Positions 40,604 through 49,263 of a stretch of 53,424 nt of DNA are shown here, in pieces. The stretch is taken from the NCBI RefSeq assembly GCF_005049235.1, contig NZ_SUMD01000018.1, forward strand, positions 1-53,424, given 5' to 3'. Within the stretch, counting starts at the first letter, position 1; the number at the start of each line of letters is the position of its first letter. The stretch comes from Rhodococcus oryzae (GTDB lineage Bacteria; Actinomycetota; Actinomycetes; Mycobacteriales; Mycobacteriaceae). Under the pieces are notes generated by a model. That model worked only from the letters and a program-made list of their open reading frames with translations, was not told the origin of the DNA and did no database searches. The position numbers and the translations under genes were made by a program.

Positions 40604-43123
40604 ATGTCCTCACCCATGCGCAAGGTGTCGCTGCGAAACCTCGCGGCGCACAAGGTCCGGCTCGCGCTGACCGTGCTGTCCGTCGTCCTCGGCACCGCCT
40701 TCGTGGCCGGGTCGTTCGTGTTCACCGACACGCTGCAGAAGACGTTCGACGGGCTGTTCGCGGACGCGGCGAAGGGCGTCGACGTCCGGGTCAGCGGACT
40801 GGAGGAGGGGTCGAGCGGGGTACCGCTGACCGAGCTCCCGACGCTCGAGGCGGTCGACGGGGTGCGCGCGGTCGTGCCTGCCGTCGACGGTCCGATCGTG
40901 CTGCTCGGCGCCGACAAGAAGCCGCTGCAGTCCGGCGGCGCGCCCAGCATCGGGCTGTCGTACACCCCGCCGGAGCAGGCGCTCGGCGATCCCGACGTGA
41001 TGGTCGCGGGGGCGCCGCCTGCCGCTCCTGGCCAGATCGCGCTCAACGAGGGCGCGGCACGCAAGGCCGGTCTCGCGGTGGGGGACCGCACCCAGGTGCT
41101 GGTACCCACGAGCGGCGTCATCGACGTCACGGTCAACGGGATCTACCAGACACCGTCCGACTCCGGCGGATTCGTCGGCGCGCAGTTCGACGGTGCGCAG
41201 GCGCGCGAGCTCTTCACCGACGGCAGCCACGTGGACTACATCGACGTCGCGGGCACCGGGGTCTCGCAGTCCGAGCTGCGCGACCGTGTCGCGGCCGCCC
41301 TCCCGGATCTCAAGGTGGACACCGGCGATCAGGTCCGCGAGGACGTGAAGGCGGAGGTGAACTCGGCGCTCAGCTTCATGAACTACTTCCTGCTCGCGTT
41401 CGGCGCGATCGCGCTGCTGGTCGGAACGTTCATCATCTACAACACCTTCTCGATGATCGTGGCACAGCGGCTGCGCGAGCTCGCGCTGCTGCGGGCGATC
41501 GGCGCCAGCCGCAAGCAGGTGGGGCGTTCGGTGGTGCTCGAGGCGCTCATCGTCGGCCTCCTCGGCAGCGCGCTCGGCATCGCAGCGGGCGTCGGCCTCG
41601 CCTACGGGCTGCGTGCGATGCTCAACGGCTTCGATGTCGGGTTGCCGTCCGGGCCGTTGCAACTGGAGCCGCGCACCGTCATCGTCGCGCTCCTCGTCGG
41701 CGTGCTCGTCACGGTGGTCAGTGCCTACGCGCCCGCGCGCCGGGCGGCCAAGGTGCCGCCGGTGGCGGCGATGCGGGAGGAGTTCTCCTCCACCGGTGAC
41801 TCGCTGCGGGTGCGGACGCTGGTCGGCGCGGTCGCCGCGGTGGTCGGCGGCGCGCTGCTGCTGGTCGGCTCGCGCGGCACCGGCGGCGGGGCGGCCACGA
41901 CGGTCGGCCTCGGTGCGGCCGCGTTGATCGTCGCGGTCCTGCTCGCGGCCCCGGCGCTCTCGCGCCCGGTGGTGGGCGCGCTCGGCGCGGTGTTCGCCAA
42001 GCCGTTCGGTCCGGTGGGCCGGCTGGCCCGCACCAACGCCGTGCGCAACCCCCGCCGCACCGCGGCGACCGCGTTCGCGTTGACCCTCGGGCTGATGCTG
42101 GTATCGGTGATCGGTGTGTTCGGGGCGTCCGCGAAGGAGAGCGTGAACTCCCTGGTGGACAACGGTGTTCGCGCCGACTACATCCTCGCGGGCCCGGATT
42201 CGATGGGTGTTCCCCTCGGCGCGGCGGCCGCGGTCGAGGACGTGCCAGGGGTTGCGGATGCTGTCGAACTGCACGGCGTTGCGGTCAAGATCGACGACGA
42301 GGAACAGTTCGGCACCGCCCTCAGCGGACAGCTCGACGGTGTCCTCGACTACACCCTCGAGGAGGGTTCGGCCGAGCTGGCAGGCACCAACATGTTGGTC
42401 TCCCGGACGACCGCCGCAGAGAAGGGATGGCGGATCGGTACGCCGGTCGTCCTGACCGACCGCGACGGCGAGCAGGTGACCACCAATGTCACCGGCATCT
42501 ACGCCGACTCCCAGCTCCTCGGCGACTGGATGGTGCCCGAATCGGTGTACGAGCAGGTGACCCCGGCTGCGGTCAGGGCGGTCTGGGCGGTGCTGATCGA
42601 GGCCCAGCCCGGCGCCGACCTGGCGGCGATGCGCGGAGATCTGGCGGCGGCGACGGACAAGTTCCTGGTCGTACAGGTCAAGGACCGTGAGGAGTTCAAG
42701 GGCAGCCAGGGCAAGCAGATCGACACCCTGCTGGCTGTGCTCTACGGGCTGCTCGCGTTGGCCATCGTGATCGCGATTCTCGGGATCATCAACACCCTCG
42801 CGCTGTCGGTGGTGGAGCGGCGCCGCGAGATCGGAATGCTCAGGGCCGTCGGCATGCAACGGCCGCAGGTGCGTCGCACCATTTACCTCGAGTCGGTGCT
42901 CATCGCGGTCTTCGGTGCGGCGGTCGGTGTGCTGCTCGGAGTCGCGTTCGGCTGGGGCTTCGTCAGCACGCTGGCGGATGAGGGCCTCGACGTGATCGCG
43001 GTGCCGTGGGGGCAGGTGGTCGCCATGCTGCTCGGCTCCGCGGTGGTCGGCGTGCTGGCCGCGCTGTGGCCGGCCGCGCGGGCCGCGCGCACCAAGCCGC
43101 TGGAGGCGATCGCCGGGGTGTGA
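40604..43123 (+). CDS. FtsX-like ABC transporter permease
   Basis: 839 residues with two FtsX permease units. N-terminal helix (RLALTVLSVVLGTAFVAGSFVF), a large extracytoplasmic MacB-like region (residues ~50-250), then three helices around 255-385 with LRELALLRAIGASRKQVGRSVVLEALIVGLLGS; a further helix pair, a second extracytoplasmic domain, and a second FtsX unit ending RREIGMLRAVGMQRPQVRRTIYLESVLIAVFGAAVGVLLGV. With the preceding ATPase it forms a mechanotransmission-type transporter for lipids, peptides or antibiotics. The substrate cannot be read from sequence. Confidence 0.92.
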   Translation: MSSPMRKVSLRNLAAHKVRLALTVLSVVLGTAFVAGSFVFTDTLQKTFDGLFADAAKGVDVRVSGLEEGSSGVPLTELPTLEAVDGVRAVVPAVDGPIVLLGADKKPLQSGGAPSIGLSYTPPEQALGDPDVMVAGAPPAAPGQIALNEGAARKAGLAVGDRTQVLVPTSGVIDVTVNGIYQTPSDSGGFVGAQFDGAQARELFTDGSHVDYIDVAGTGVSQSELRDRVAAALPDLKVDTGDQVREDVKAEVNSALSFMNYFLLAFGAIALLVGTFIIYNTFSMIVAQRLRELALLRAIGASRKQVGRSVVLEALIVGLLGSALGIAAGVGLAYGLRAMLNGFDVGLPSGPLQLEPRTVIVALLVGVLVTVVSAYAPARRAAKVPPVAAMREEFSSTGDSLRVRTLVGAVAAVVGGALLLVGSRGTGGGAATTVGLGAAALIVAVLLAAPALSRPVVGALGAVFAKPFGPVGRLARTNAVRNPRRTAATAFALTLGLMLVSVIGVFGASAKESVNSLVDNGVRADYILAGPDSMGVPLGAAAAVEDVPGVADAVELHGVAVKIDDEEQFGTALSGQLDGVLDYTLEEGSAELAGTNMLVSRTTAAEKGWRIGTPVVLTDRDGEQVTTNVTGIYADSQLLGDWMVPESVYEQVTPAAVRAVWAVLIEAQPGADLAAMRGDLAAATDKFLVVQVKDREEFKGSQGKQIDTLLAVLYGLLALAIVIAILGIINTLALSVVERRREIGMLRAVGMQRPQVRRTIYLESVLIAVFGAAVGVLLGVAFGWGFVSTLADEGLDVIAVPWGQVVAMLLGSAVVGVLAALWPAARAARTKPLEAIAGV

Positions 43124-43137
43124 TCGCTGTGCCGCCG

Positions 43138-43178
43138 GGCTGGTCGTCGACGTCAGTGCTCGATGTCGACGACCAGCC
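43138..43178. terminator. Hairpin after ABC permease, overlapping 3' end of opposite gene
   Basis: Perfect 14-bp stem (43138-43151 with 43165-43178) and 13-nt loop. The right arm lies within the last codons of the opposite-strand lipoprotein gene, so that gene's C-terminal sequence doubles as a terminator. Confidence 0.68.
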
Positions 43179-43788
43179 TGGTCGGGTTGTTCAGGGTTGA
43201 CACCGTGAACGGATGCCCGCCGGACTCGAGCCCGATGAACGACTGGGTCGTCCCCTCGAACACGCCGGAGATCCGGGTCTCGGTGACCAATTCGGAACCC
43301 TCGCCCGGTAACGGGTTCGGTCCGTCGTACTCGGCGACGCCCGTGTCGAACGGATAGCCGCTGCCGGTGATGAGGACCTCGAGGATCGCATCGCCTGCCA
43401 TCGGGATCACCTCCCCGCTGCCCTCCTGCACGGCGAGGTCGGCGTAGCGGACCGACCAGCCGGGAACGCCGGTGCCGCCCAGTTCGTAGACCACGCGGTC
43501 ATAGCCGTCGTGGCCGCCGACGCGCAGGCCGGTGACCGTCAGGCGCGCGTCGTCGGACGCGTCGGCCCGCTGGGGGTCGGTGCTCCAGGCGGTGTTCGGG
43601 GTGGTCGACATGAGCGTGGCGCCCGAGCCGGACGTGGGGGAGTCGACCGGCGCCGCGCTGACCGACCCCGAGGTGGTCGCGAGGCCGTCGCTGCCGTCGC
43701 CGCAGCCGGTCAGCGCGAGCACCCCGCCCACCGTCAGCACGCCACAGAGCGCGACGAGCCGAGTGCGGGGTGTGGTCGGGCGGTTCAT
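43153..43788 (-). CDS. AMIN-like domain lipoprotein
   Basis: 211 residues. Signal peptide and lipobox LALTGC, Ser/Thr/Pro-rich linker to residue ~75, then a beta-rich domain: LTVTGLRVGGHDGYDRVVYELGGTGVPGWSVRYAD, ending FIGLESGGHPFTVSTLNNPTRLVVDIEH. The ending is typical of actinobacterial AMIN-like proteins, probably cell-wall binding. The ATG overlaps the stop of the upstream gene (ATGA), so the two lipoproteins are translated together. Confidence 0.8.
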   Translation of the reverse strand: MNRPTTPRTRLVALCGVLTVGGVLALTGCGDGSDGLATTSGSVSAAPVDSPTSGSGATLMSTTPNTAWSTDPQRADASDDARLTVTGLRVGGHDGYDRVVYELGGTGVPGWSVRYADLAVQEGSGEVIPMAGDAILEVLITGSGYPFDTGVAEYDGPNPLPGEGSELVTETRISGVFEGTTQSFIGLESGGHPFTVSTLNNPTRLVVDIEH

Positions 43789-44267
43789 GATTCCGGCATC
43801 TCGGAGGAGTGGTGGTTCACGATCAGCCATTCGCCGTCCCTCTTCTCGTATACGAATGTGTAGCGGGCATCGACGATCTCCGGGCCCTCCGGCTTGTTCA
43901 TGGTGAATCGGTAGACGCCGGTGTCGATCGCGTTGTCCGCGTCGAGCACGTTGACGACGGACTGCTCGATCACCGCGCTCGGCTTGTTGGGCAGGAATCC
44001 GGTGAAGTAGTCGACGATGCCCGCGCGGTCGGTGCGCACCTCATTGGACACCGTCGGGAGGAGCACCGCGTCCGGGGCGTACAGGTCGGCGACGGCCTCG
44101 GGGTCGCCGGTGGCCAGCGTCTCGTTCCAGGTGTCGAACAGCTCGGCGACCTGTTCCGGCGACGGCGGATCATCCTGCGCGACTCCGGAGATCGGGTCCG
44201 CGCATGCCGTGAGGGCCGCGATGGCGCCCGCGGTCAGTGCGATGGATCGAACGGTGGGCTTGTGCAT
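43785..44267 (-). CDS. NTF2-like (SgcJ/DUF4440-type) lipoprotein
   Basis: 160 residues. Signal with lipobox ALTAC, then an NTF2-like fold: PEQVAELFDTWNETLATGDPEAVADLYAPDAVLLPTVSNEVRTDRAGIVDYFTGFLPNKP and ARYTFVYEKRDGEWLIVNHHSSEMPE, as in the SgcJ/EcaC family. These domains serve as small-molecule binding or isomerase scaffolds; here it is exported. AGGTG precedes the ATG. Coupled to the AMIN-like lipoprotein. Confidence 0.83.
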   Translation of the reverse strand: MHKPTVRSIALTAGAIAALTACADPISGVAQDDPPSPEQVAELFDTWNETLATGDPEAVADLYAPDAVLLPTVSNEVRTDRAGIVDYFTGFLPNKPSAVIEQSVVNVLDADNAIDTGVYRFTMNKPEGPEIVDARYTFVYEKRDGEWLIVNHHSSEMPES

Positions 44268-44313
44268 CGCGGCACCTGATTTCCTCGGTTGTCGTTCGAT
44301 GGGTTCGACGGTG

Positions 44314-45981
44314 CTACCTCACCACCAGATCGTGGTCGGTCGCGCTGAGGGTGATCGCGGCGATCTGCCTGCCCCGCATCCAGTCCCGGACGAAGCCGTC
44401 GAGCGCGGGATCGTCGCCGCGCGTGTCGAAGGCGTCGCGGGGGATCTCGACGGCGCCGACGAGATGGCGCGGCTCCCCGTCGAGACCGGGGGCGCGGGGG
44501 CCGAGGCGCAGTCCGTCCGCGGTGTGCAGGATCACCGGGATCTCGGCGCCGTCGGGCGCGGTCACCGTCGCCGCCCTGCTGGTGGCCGCCGGGTCGAAGT
44601 GCGACACCGAGATGCGGTAACCCGATGGCGCGGCGTGTGATCCGACCGCGTCGAGCAGCCGTGGGTCGACCACCGAGTAGGGGAGCCCGATGTCGATCAG
44701 GGTCTGGCCGTCGATGCTGCCGTCGCGGGCGGGCAGGTTCCCCGACAGGTGCCAGGGTGCGGGCGGGGCCAGGGTGTCGTTCGACCTGTCTGCCGACGGG
44801 TTGTCCACAGGGACGCCAAGGCGCGCCGCGTCAGTGCGGGTGAATTCCCATTCGGGCGTGGTCGGGGTCTTGTGCCAGAACCCGGTGGCGCCGTCGCGGC
44901 GGCCCTCGACCCGCAGTTCGCGCTGGCCCGGGCCCGGCCCGGTTGAGTTGACGCTGATCGCCGAGGTGATCTCGCCGGGGACCTTGGGCTGATGGACCCA
45001 GTCGGGCGCGGGCAGCTGGATGGCGGCGGTGCTGCGATCGAGCAGTTCGGCGAAGATGTTGGGCGCGGTTGGCTTACCGGCTTGGCTGTCCCAGCTGTAC
45101 CGGAAGAAGACCGAGTCCGAGCCCGACGAGTCGAAATCGAAACTGCGGGTGTACATGTCGCCGTACCTGTTCATCACGAAGGTCGTCGACCCGGCCGCGG
45201 ACAGCGAGATCGACTGGAACCGGCCACCGAGCGGGCCGCCGATCTCGTAGCTGTCGTCGTTCGGCAGCCACGGATCGGCGAAGGTGATGCGGCTGCCGTC
45301 GCCGGTCAGCGCGGGCAGCATCGTCATCTTCCCCAGCCCCACGTAGTGGATTCGCCCCGCGATGTCCGTGAAGGTCTGGTTGTCCCACGGGGAGGAGACG
45401 CTCAGCGCCCAGCCGTTCCCGTTCTCGCCCGGAAGTTGTTGTCCAGGAGCGAACCACAGAGGCGAGCCCCACGCGGACGTCCAGTTCCAGAGGATCGGGT
45501 CCTGAGAGGCGTTGTCCATCGTGTAGATCCAGCCGTTGTCGTCGACGGCGGCCAACTCGTCGTCGTCCACGGAGATCCCGATCAGGCGGTCTCGCAGGCA
45601 CTCGGGCATCGGGACGTAGCGCCACGGTTCGGCGTTGGCGCCGCCTGCCGTTCGGGGACGGGTGAGCAGGTCGTGGCCGACCAGTGCGAAATCGGAGAAC
45701 CGGTTGAACTGCGTGGTCGGCGTGCGTAGTTCGACGCTGGCCGGAGCGGAGTGTCCGGTGAACACCGGCAGGTTCGTCAACCCGAGCCTGCCACCGCCGG
45801 ACGGGACTCCCGGCGGCAGCTGCGCGGTCCCGAACGGCACGCAGGCGGCGGTCTGGCTCGGCGGTGCCTGTGCCGCGGCGACGGGTACCGGCAAGAGCAG
45901 GCCAACCGCCGCGATGCCCCACAACCGCAGCAGTGATGGACGGATCCGGCGTCTGTTTCCGCGTTCGGGTGATTGCGTCAC
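44314..45981 (-). CDS. Large secreted protein of unknown function
   Basis: About 555 residues, GTG start (GTG at 45984 or 46017 also possible). An Arg-rich N-region followed by LLRLWGIAAVGLLLPVPVAAAQA looks like a signal peptide. The mature protein is Trp/Gly/Asp-rich with repeating beta-strand-like segments (GISVDDDELAAVDDNGWIYTMDNAS, GNGWALSVSSPWDNQTFTDIAGRIHYVG, FVMNRYGDMYTRSFDFD), suggestive of a beta-propeller. Two Cys near each end of the first third may form disulfides. I do not recognise the family; an extracellular carbohydrate-binding or enzyme role is possible. Confidence 0.68.
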   Translation of the reverse strand: MTQSPERGNRRRIRPSLLRLWGIAAVGLLLPVPVAAAQAPPSQTAACVPFGTAQLPPGVPSGGGRLGLTNLPVFTGHSAPASVELRTPTTQFNRFSDFALVGHDLLTRPRTAGGANAEPWRYVPMPECLRDRLIGISVDDDELAAVDDNGWIYTMDNASQDPILWNWTSAWGSPLWFAPGQQLPGENGNGWALSVSSPWDNQTFTDIAGRIHYVGLGKMTMLPALTGDGSRITFADPWLPNDDSYEIGGPLGGRFQSISLSAAGSTTFVMNRYGDMYTRSFDFDSSGSDSVFFRYSWDSQAGKPTAPNIFAELLDRSTAAIQLPAPDWVHQPKVPGEITSAISVNSTGPGPGQRELRVEGRRDGATGFWHKTPTTPEWEFTRTDAARLGVPVDNPSADRSNDTLAPPAPWHLSGNLPARDGSIDGQTLIDIGLPYSVVDPRLLDAVGSHAAPSGYRISVSHFDPAATSRAATVTAPDGAEIPVILHTADGLRLGPRAPGLDGEPRHLVGAVEIPRDAFDTRGDDPALDGFVRDWMRGRQIAAITLSATDHDLVVR

Positions 45982-46082
45982 CACCCGAGTTTCCCATCCC
46001 GGGTGTGCAAGATCCACGACACGGTCGCGGCGCGTTCCCCGGATTTCTGGAACAGTGGAGTCCTGGAACTCGAGGAGGCTCG

Positions 46083-47294
46083 ATGTCGGATGACCCGCAG
46101 GTCCCGGGCGATTACGAGACCGCGGCGCAGCGCCGCGAGCGGATCTCGCTGCAGGTGCGACGGTGGACCGAGGGGGCGTGGGTCGAGGCGCGGCTGCCGG
46201 TGTTGTCCGACGAGGCGGCCGTGCTGATCGCGGCCGGACACGTCGATGTCGCCACGCGCGAGACCCTGGCCGAGCGTCGGCGGACGGGCCGGACCATCCC
46301 GTCGATCGGGGGCTTCGGTGCGCTCCGACGACTCACCGACGAGCAGGCCCGGCTCGCGAGTCGGGCGGCGGAGCTGCGGCCGGGGCCCGTGCAGGCGGTT
46401 TTCACCTTCCGGGCGGCGGAGGCTGCCAAGCGGCTCGATCACCTGCGGTCTGCCATGGTGCTGTCCGCCACGCATTACGCGAGCGGGGTCCGTGCGATCC
46501 GGCGGGAGCGCCGCGACGGGGTGCACCTCGAACCAGACCAGCGGGAGGCGTTGTTCGCCGCGCTGCAGCGGACCCCGGTGCCCGTCACCTCGGGCGATCG
46601 CCCCGTCGACCAGGTGCGGAACGCGACCCTCGGCGCCGCCGCCGAGCGGGTGGCCGCGCTCACCGAGAGCACCCCGCTGGCAGGCGTCGGTCGCCGGGCC
46701 GCCGAGGCCCTCGCCCAGGGCGCCGCGCCCGAGGGTGAGCGGTTCGCGGACCGCTACGACACCCTGCTCTACCTGGCGGGCACGCTGTACGACCGGATCG
46801 ACGGGTCGTCGGCCTGGCATTCGGAGCACTTCCTCATCCAGCGGGCCCAGCTGGACCTGGCGGACGAGCTGATCCAGATCGCGGCCGACACGGTGGCGCT
46901 GCGGGGGATCACCGCCGAGCTCGCCGCGGCCATGCGATCCACGCGGGGCGAGGGTGCCCGCGTCCAGATCACGGCGCGGCAGACGGCGCTGGCGCCGGTG
47001 TGGCACCAGCTGGTCGATCGGGTCGCGGCGCTGGCCCGCATCGGTGACCTGTTGTCCCAGGCGGAGGAGCAGTTGCAGGCGATCGCCGCGGTGCAGCGGA
47101 CGATGAGCCTCGATTCGAGGATCGACGACCTCATCGCGCGCTCGGGCAACCGGGAACTCTCGGCGGAGAACACCCATCACGTCGGCGACCAGTTCGGTGG
47201 GGTCGAGGAGCTGATGGGGACCTATCAGAGCGTCCTGTACCGGGACATCCTGGCGCTCACGTCGCGCGCGGAACCGGGCCGCGGGCGGGACTGA
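46083..47294 (+). CDS. Helical protein of unknown function
   Basis: 403 residues; GAGGAGG about 6 nt before the ATG. No signal peptide or membrane segment. Almost wholly alpha-helical with long charged and Ala-rich stretches (LTDEQARLASRAAELRPG, AEAAKRLDHLRSAMVLSATHYA, DRVAALARIGDLLSQAEEQLQAIAAVQ), suggestive of a coiled-coil or scaffold. No conserved motif recognised. Divergent from the secreted protein gene and ending 3 bp from the TetR stop on the other strand. Confidence 0.72.
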   Translation: MSDDPQVPGDYETAAQRRERISLQVRRWTEGAWVEARLPVLSDEAAVLIAAGHVDVATRETLAERRRTGRTIPSIGGFGALRRLTDEQARLASRAAELRPGPVQAVFTFRAAEAAKRLDHLRSAMVLSATHYASGVRAIRRERRDGVHLEPDQREALFAALQRTPVPVTSGDRPVDQVRNATLGAAAERVAALTESTPLAGVGRRAAEALAQGAAPEGERFADRYDTLLYLAGTLYDRIDGSSAWHSEHFLIQRAQLDLADELIQIAADTVALRGITAELAAAMRSTRGEGARVQITARQTALAPVWHQLVDRVAALARIGDLLSQAEEQLQAIAAVQRTMSLDSRIDDLIARSGNRELSAENTHHVGDQFGGVEELMGTYQSVLYRDILALTSRAEPGRGRD

Positions 47295-47297
47295 CGG

Positions 47298-47912
47298 TCA
47301 GGCGGTCGCCGCGACGAGGCGAAGGGCCAGTTCGGAATACAGCTCCGCGACCCGATCCGGTTCGGTGAAGCCGCCACCGGGGAACCATCGGCACACGTCG
47401 ACGCAGAGCGAGGTGATCGCGAGGGTCACGCCCTCGACGTCCGGCACGACGAACGAACCGTCCGCTGCGCCCGCCTTGACGATCCTCTTGACGATCCGGT
47501 TCACGTCGCGGCGGAGGCCGATGATCGTGCGGTAGTGCTCGGGGGAGAGTGCGGTCAGCTCGTACTGCACCACCCGTCCGCGGGCGTGGTGCGTGGCATG
47601 CCAGCGGGTGAAGGCGCCGACGACCGCGCGCAGCCTCGCGGTGGGTGGCGAGTCGACGGGATCGGCGTCGGTGAGCAGTTCGACGCACCGCTGGTGGCCC
47701 TCGTAGCTGATCGCGTAGAGCAGCTCTTCCTTGGACTTGTAGTGCGGGTACATCGCGGCGGGGCTCAGGCCGAGGCGGGCGGCGATGTCGCGGGTGGTGG
47801 TCCCGCCGTAGCCGTTCTCGGCGAACGCCTCCACGGCCGCGGCCCGGATCCGCGCGGCGGCCTTGGAGCTGCTCACCACGCCGGGTGTCTCCGCCGCCAC
47901 CGATTCGCTCAC
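47298..47912 (-). CDS. TetR family regulator of acyl-CoA dehydrogenase genes
   Basis: 204 residues from a GTG preceded by GGAGG. HTH: AARIRAAAVEAFAENGYGGTTTRDIAARLGLSPAAMYPHYKSKEELLYAI. The C-terminal domain (RVVQYELTALSPEHYRTIIGLRRDVNRIVKRIV) resembles the TetR_C_33-type ligand domain of regulators of fatty-acid genes. Divergent from the two acyl-CoA dehydrogenase genes, with two TAAGC-type palindromes in the shared promoter; probably sensitive to an acyl-CoA. Confidence 0.87.
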   Translation of the reverse strand: MSESVAAETPGVVSSSKAAARIRAAAVEAFAENGYGGTTTRDIAARLGLSPAAMYPHYKSKEELLYAISYEGHQRCVELLTDADPVDSPPTARLRAVVGAFTRWHATHHARGRVVQYELTALSPEHYRTIIGLRRDVNRIVKRIVKAGAADGSFVVPDVEGVTLAITSLCVDVCRWFPGGGFTEPDRVAELYSELALRLVAATA

Positions 47913-47940
47913 CCTTCGCCTCCGCTTCACGTTCTGCACC

Positions 47941-47969
47941 TTGACAACACCCGCCAACGGGACCAGTAT
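47941..47969 (+). promoter_or_regulatory. Promoter of acyl-CoA dehydrogenase operon
   Basis: TTGACA (47941-47946), 17-bp spacer, CAGTAT (47964-47969). The -10 box abuts operator 1. On the opposite strand TATACT (47965-47970) could serve tetR. Confidence 0.55.
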
Positions 47970-47982
47970 AAGCATGCGCTTA
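47969..47982. promoter_or_regulatory. TetR operator A (TAAGC-N4-GCTTA)
   Basis: TAAGCATGCGCTTA: 5-bp inverted half-sites with a 4-bp spacer, overlapping the promoter of the dehydrogenase genes. Confidence 0.65.
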
Positions 47983-47987
47983 GGAAA

Positions 47988-48001
47988 TGAGCGTGCGCTT
48001 A
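47988..48001. promoter_or_regulatory. TetR operator B
   Basis: TGAGCGTGCGCTTA, 19 bp after operator A; the TGCGCTTA half is identical and the left half has one change. Confidence 0.6.
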
Positions 48002-48081
48002 GTTCTGCGGGTGCGCGCTCTCGGCTCGCCCCGTCCGGTTCGGCCGGCCGGGGTTCGGCGATCTGACACAGAAAGCACACA

Positions 48082-49254
48082 ATGAACCTGAAACTCACCG
48101 ACGAGGAACTCGCCTTTCGCGACGAGATGCGCACGTTCTTCACCACCCAGGTCCCGGCCGAGATCCGTGAGCGCGCCGCGCGCGGCGGCGAGCTGACCGC
48201 CCAGGACTTCAAGACCACCCAGGCGATCCTCAACGCCTGCGGGCTCGCGGTGCCGAACTGGCCGGTCGAGTGGGGCGGTCGCGACTGGACGCCGGTGCAG
48301 CGTCACATCTGGCTGGACGAGATGCAGCTGGCCTCCGTGCCGGACCCGCTGGCGTTCAACGCCGACATGGTCGGACCGGTCATCGCGGCCTTCGGTTCGC
48401 AGGAGCAGAAGGAGCGGTTCCTGCCCGCGACCGCGAACCTCGACATCTGGTGGTGCCAGGGCTTCTCCGAGCCGGAGGCGGGTTCCGACCTGGCCTCGCT
48501 CAAGACCCGCGCCGTCCGGGACGGCGACGACTACATCGTCAACGGCCAGAAGACGTGGACCACGTTGGCGCAGCACGCGGACTGGATCTTCTGCCTGGTC
48601 CGGACCGACCCCAACGCCCCGAAGCGGCAGGCGGGCATCTCGTTCCTGCTCATCGACATGAAGACCCCCGGCGTCACCGTCCGCCCGATCAAGCTGATCG
48701 ACGGCAGTTACGAGGTCAACGAGGTGTGGTTCGAGGACGTCCGCGTCCCGGCCGAGAACCTCGTGGGCGAGGAGAACGCCGGCTGGGGATACGCGAAGTT
48801 CCTGCTCGGCAACGAGCGCACCGGCGTCACCCGGGTCGGCACCTCCAAGGTGCGCCTGGCGCAGGCCAAGGAGCTGGCGGCCCAGACCAAGGTCGGCGAC
48901 GGCACGCTGCTGCAGGACCCGCTGTTCGCGGCGCGTCTCGCGGAGCTCGAGAACGAGCTGCTCGCGCTCGAGCTGACCCAGCTGCGGGTGGTCGCCGGCT
49001 CGGCGGACGGCAAGCCCAACCCGGCGTCGTCGTTGCTCAAGCTGCGCGGCTCGGAGCTGCAGCAGGCCTCCACCGAGATCCTCATGGACGTCGCGGGCCC
49101 CGATTCGCTGCCGTTCGGCGCGGCCGACATCGACTCGCCGTCCTGGGCGCAGCACGCCGCCCCGACCTACCTGAACTACCGAAAGGTATCCATCTACAGC
49201 GGATCGAGCGAGGTGCAGCGCACCATCATCGCCTCTTCGATCCTCGGATTGTGA
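48082..49254 (+). CDS. Acyl-CoA dehydrogenase, large subunit type
   Basis: 390 residues: FSEPEAGSDLASLKTRAVRDGDDYIVNGQKTWTT (FAD and substrate binding), VWFEDVRVPAENLVGEENAGW, and the C-terminal VSIYSGSSEVQRTIIASSILGL. In homotetrameric members the IYEG motif supplies the catalytic Glu; here that position is Ser. The length and pairing match two-subunit dehydrogenases such as pimeloyl-CoA dehydrogenase or the FadE pairs of steroid side-chain degradation. Nine bases before the second subunit; controlled by the divergent TetR. Confidence 0.9.
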   Translation: MNLKLTDEELAFRDEMRTFFTTQVPAEIRERAARGGELTAQDFKTTQAILNACGLAVPNWPVEWGGRDWTPVQRHIWLDEMQLASVPDPLAFNADMVGPVIAAFGSQEQKERFLPATANLDIWWCQGFSEPEAGSDLASLKTRAVRDGDDYIVNGQKTWTTLAQHADWIFCLVRTDPNAPKRQAGISFLLIDMKTPGVTVRPIKLIDGSYEVNEVWFEDVRVPAENLVGEENAGWGYAKFLLGNERTGVTRVGTSKVRLAQAKELAAQTKVGDGTLLQDPLFAARLAELENELLALELTQLRVVAGSADGKPNPASSLLKLRGSELQQASTEILMDVAGPDSLPFGAADIDSPSWAQHAAPTYLNYRKVSIYSGSSEVQRTIIASSILGL

Positions 49255-49263
49255 GGCGCCGCA

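Noticed and set aside
40610-42859. 749-codon antisense frame over the FtsX-like permease
   Set aside because: Charged low-complexity translation; the plus strand encodes a typical permease.
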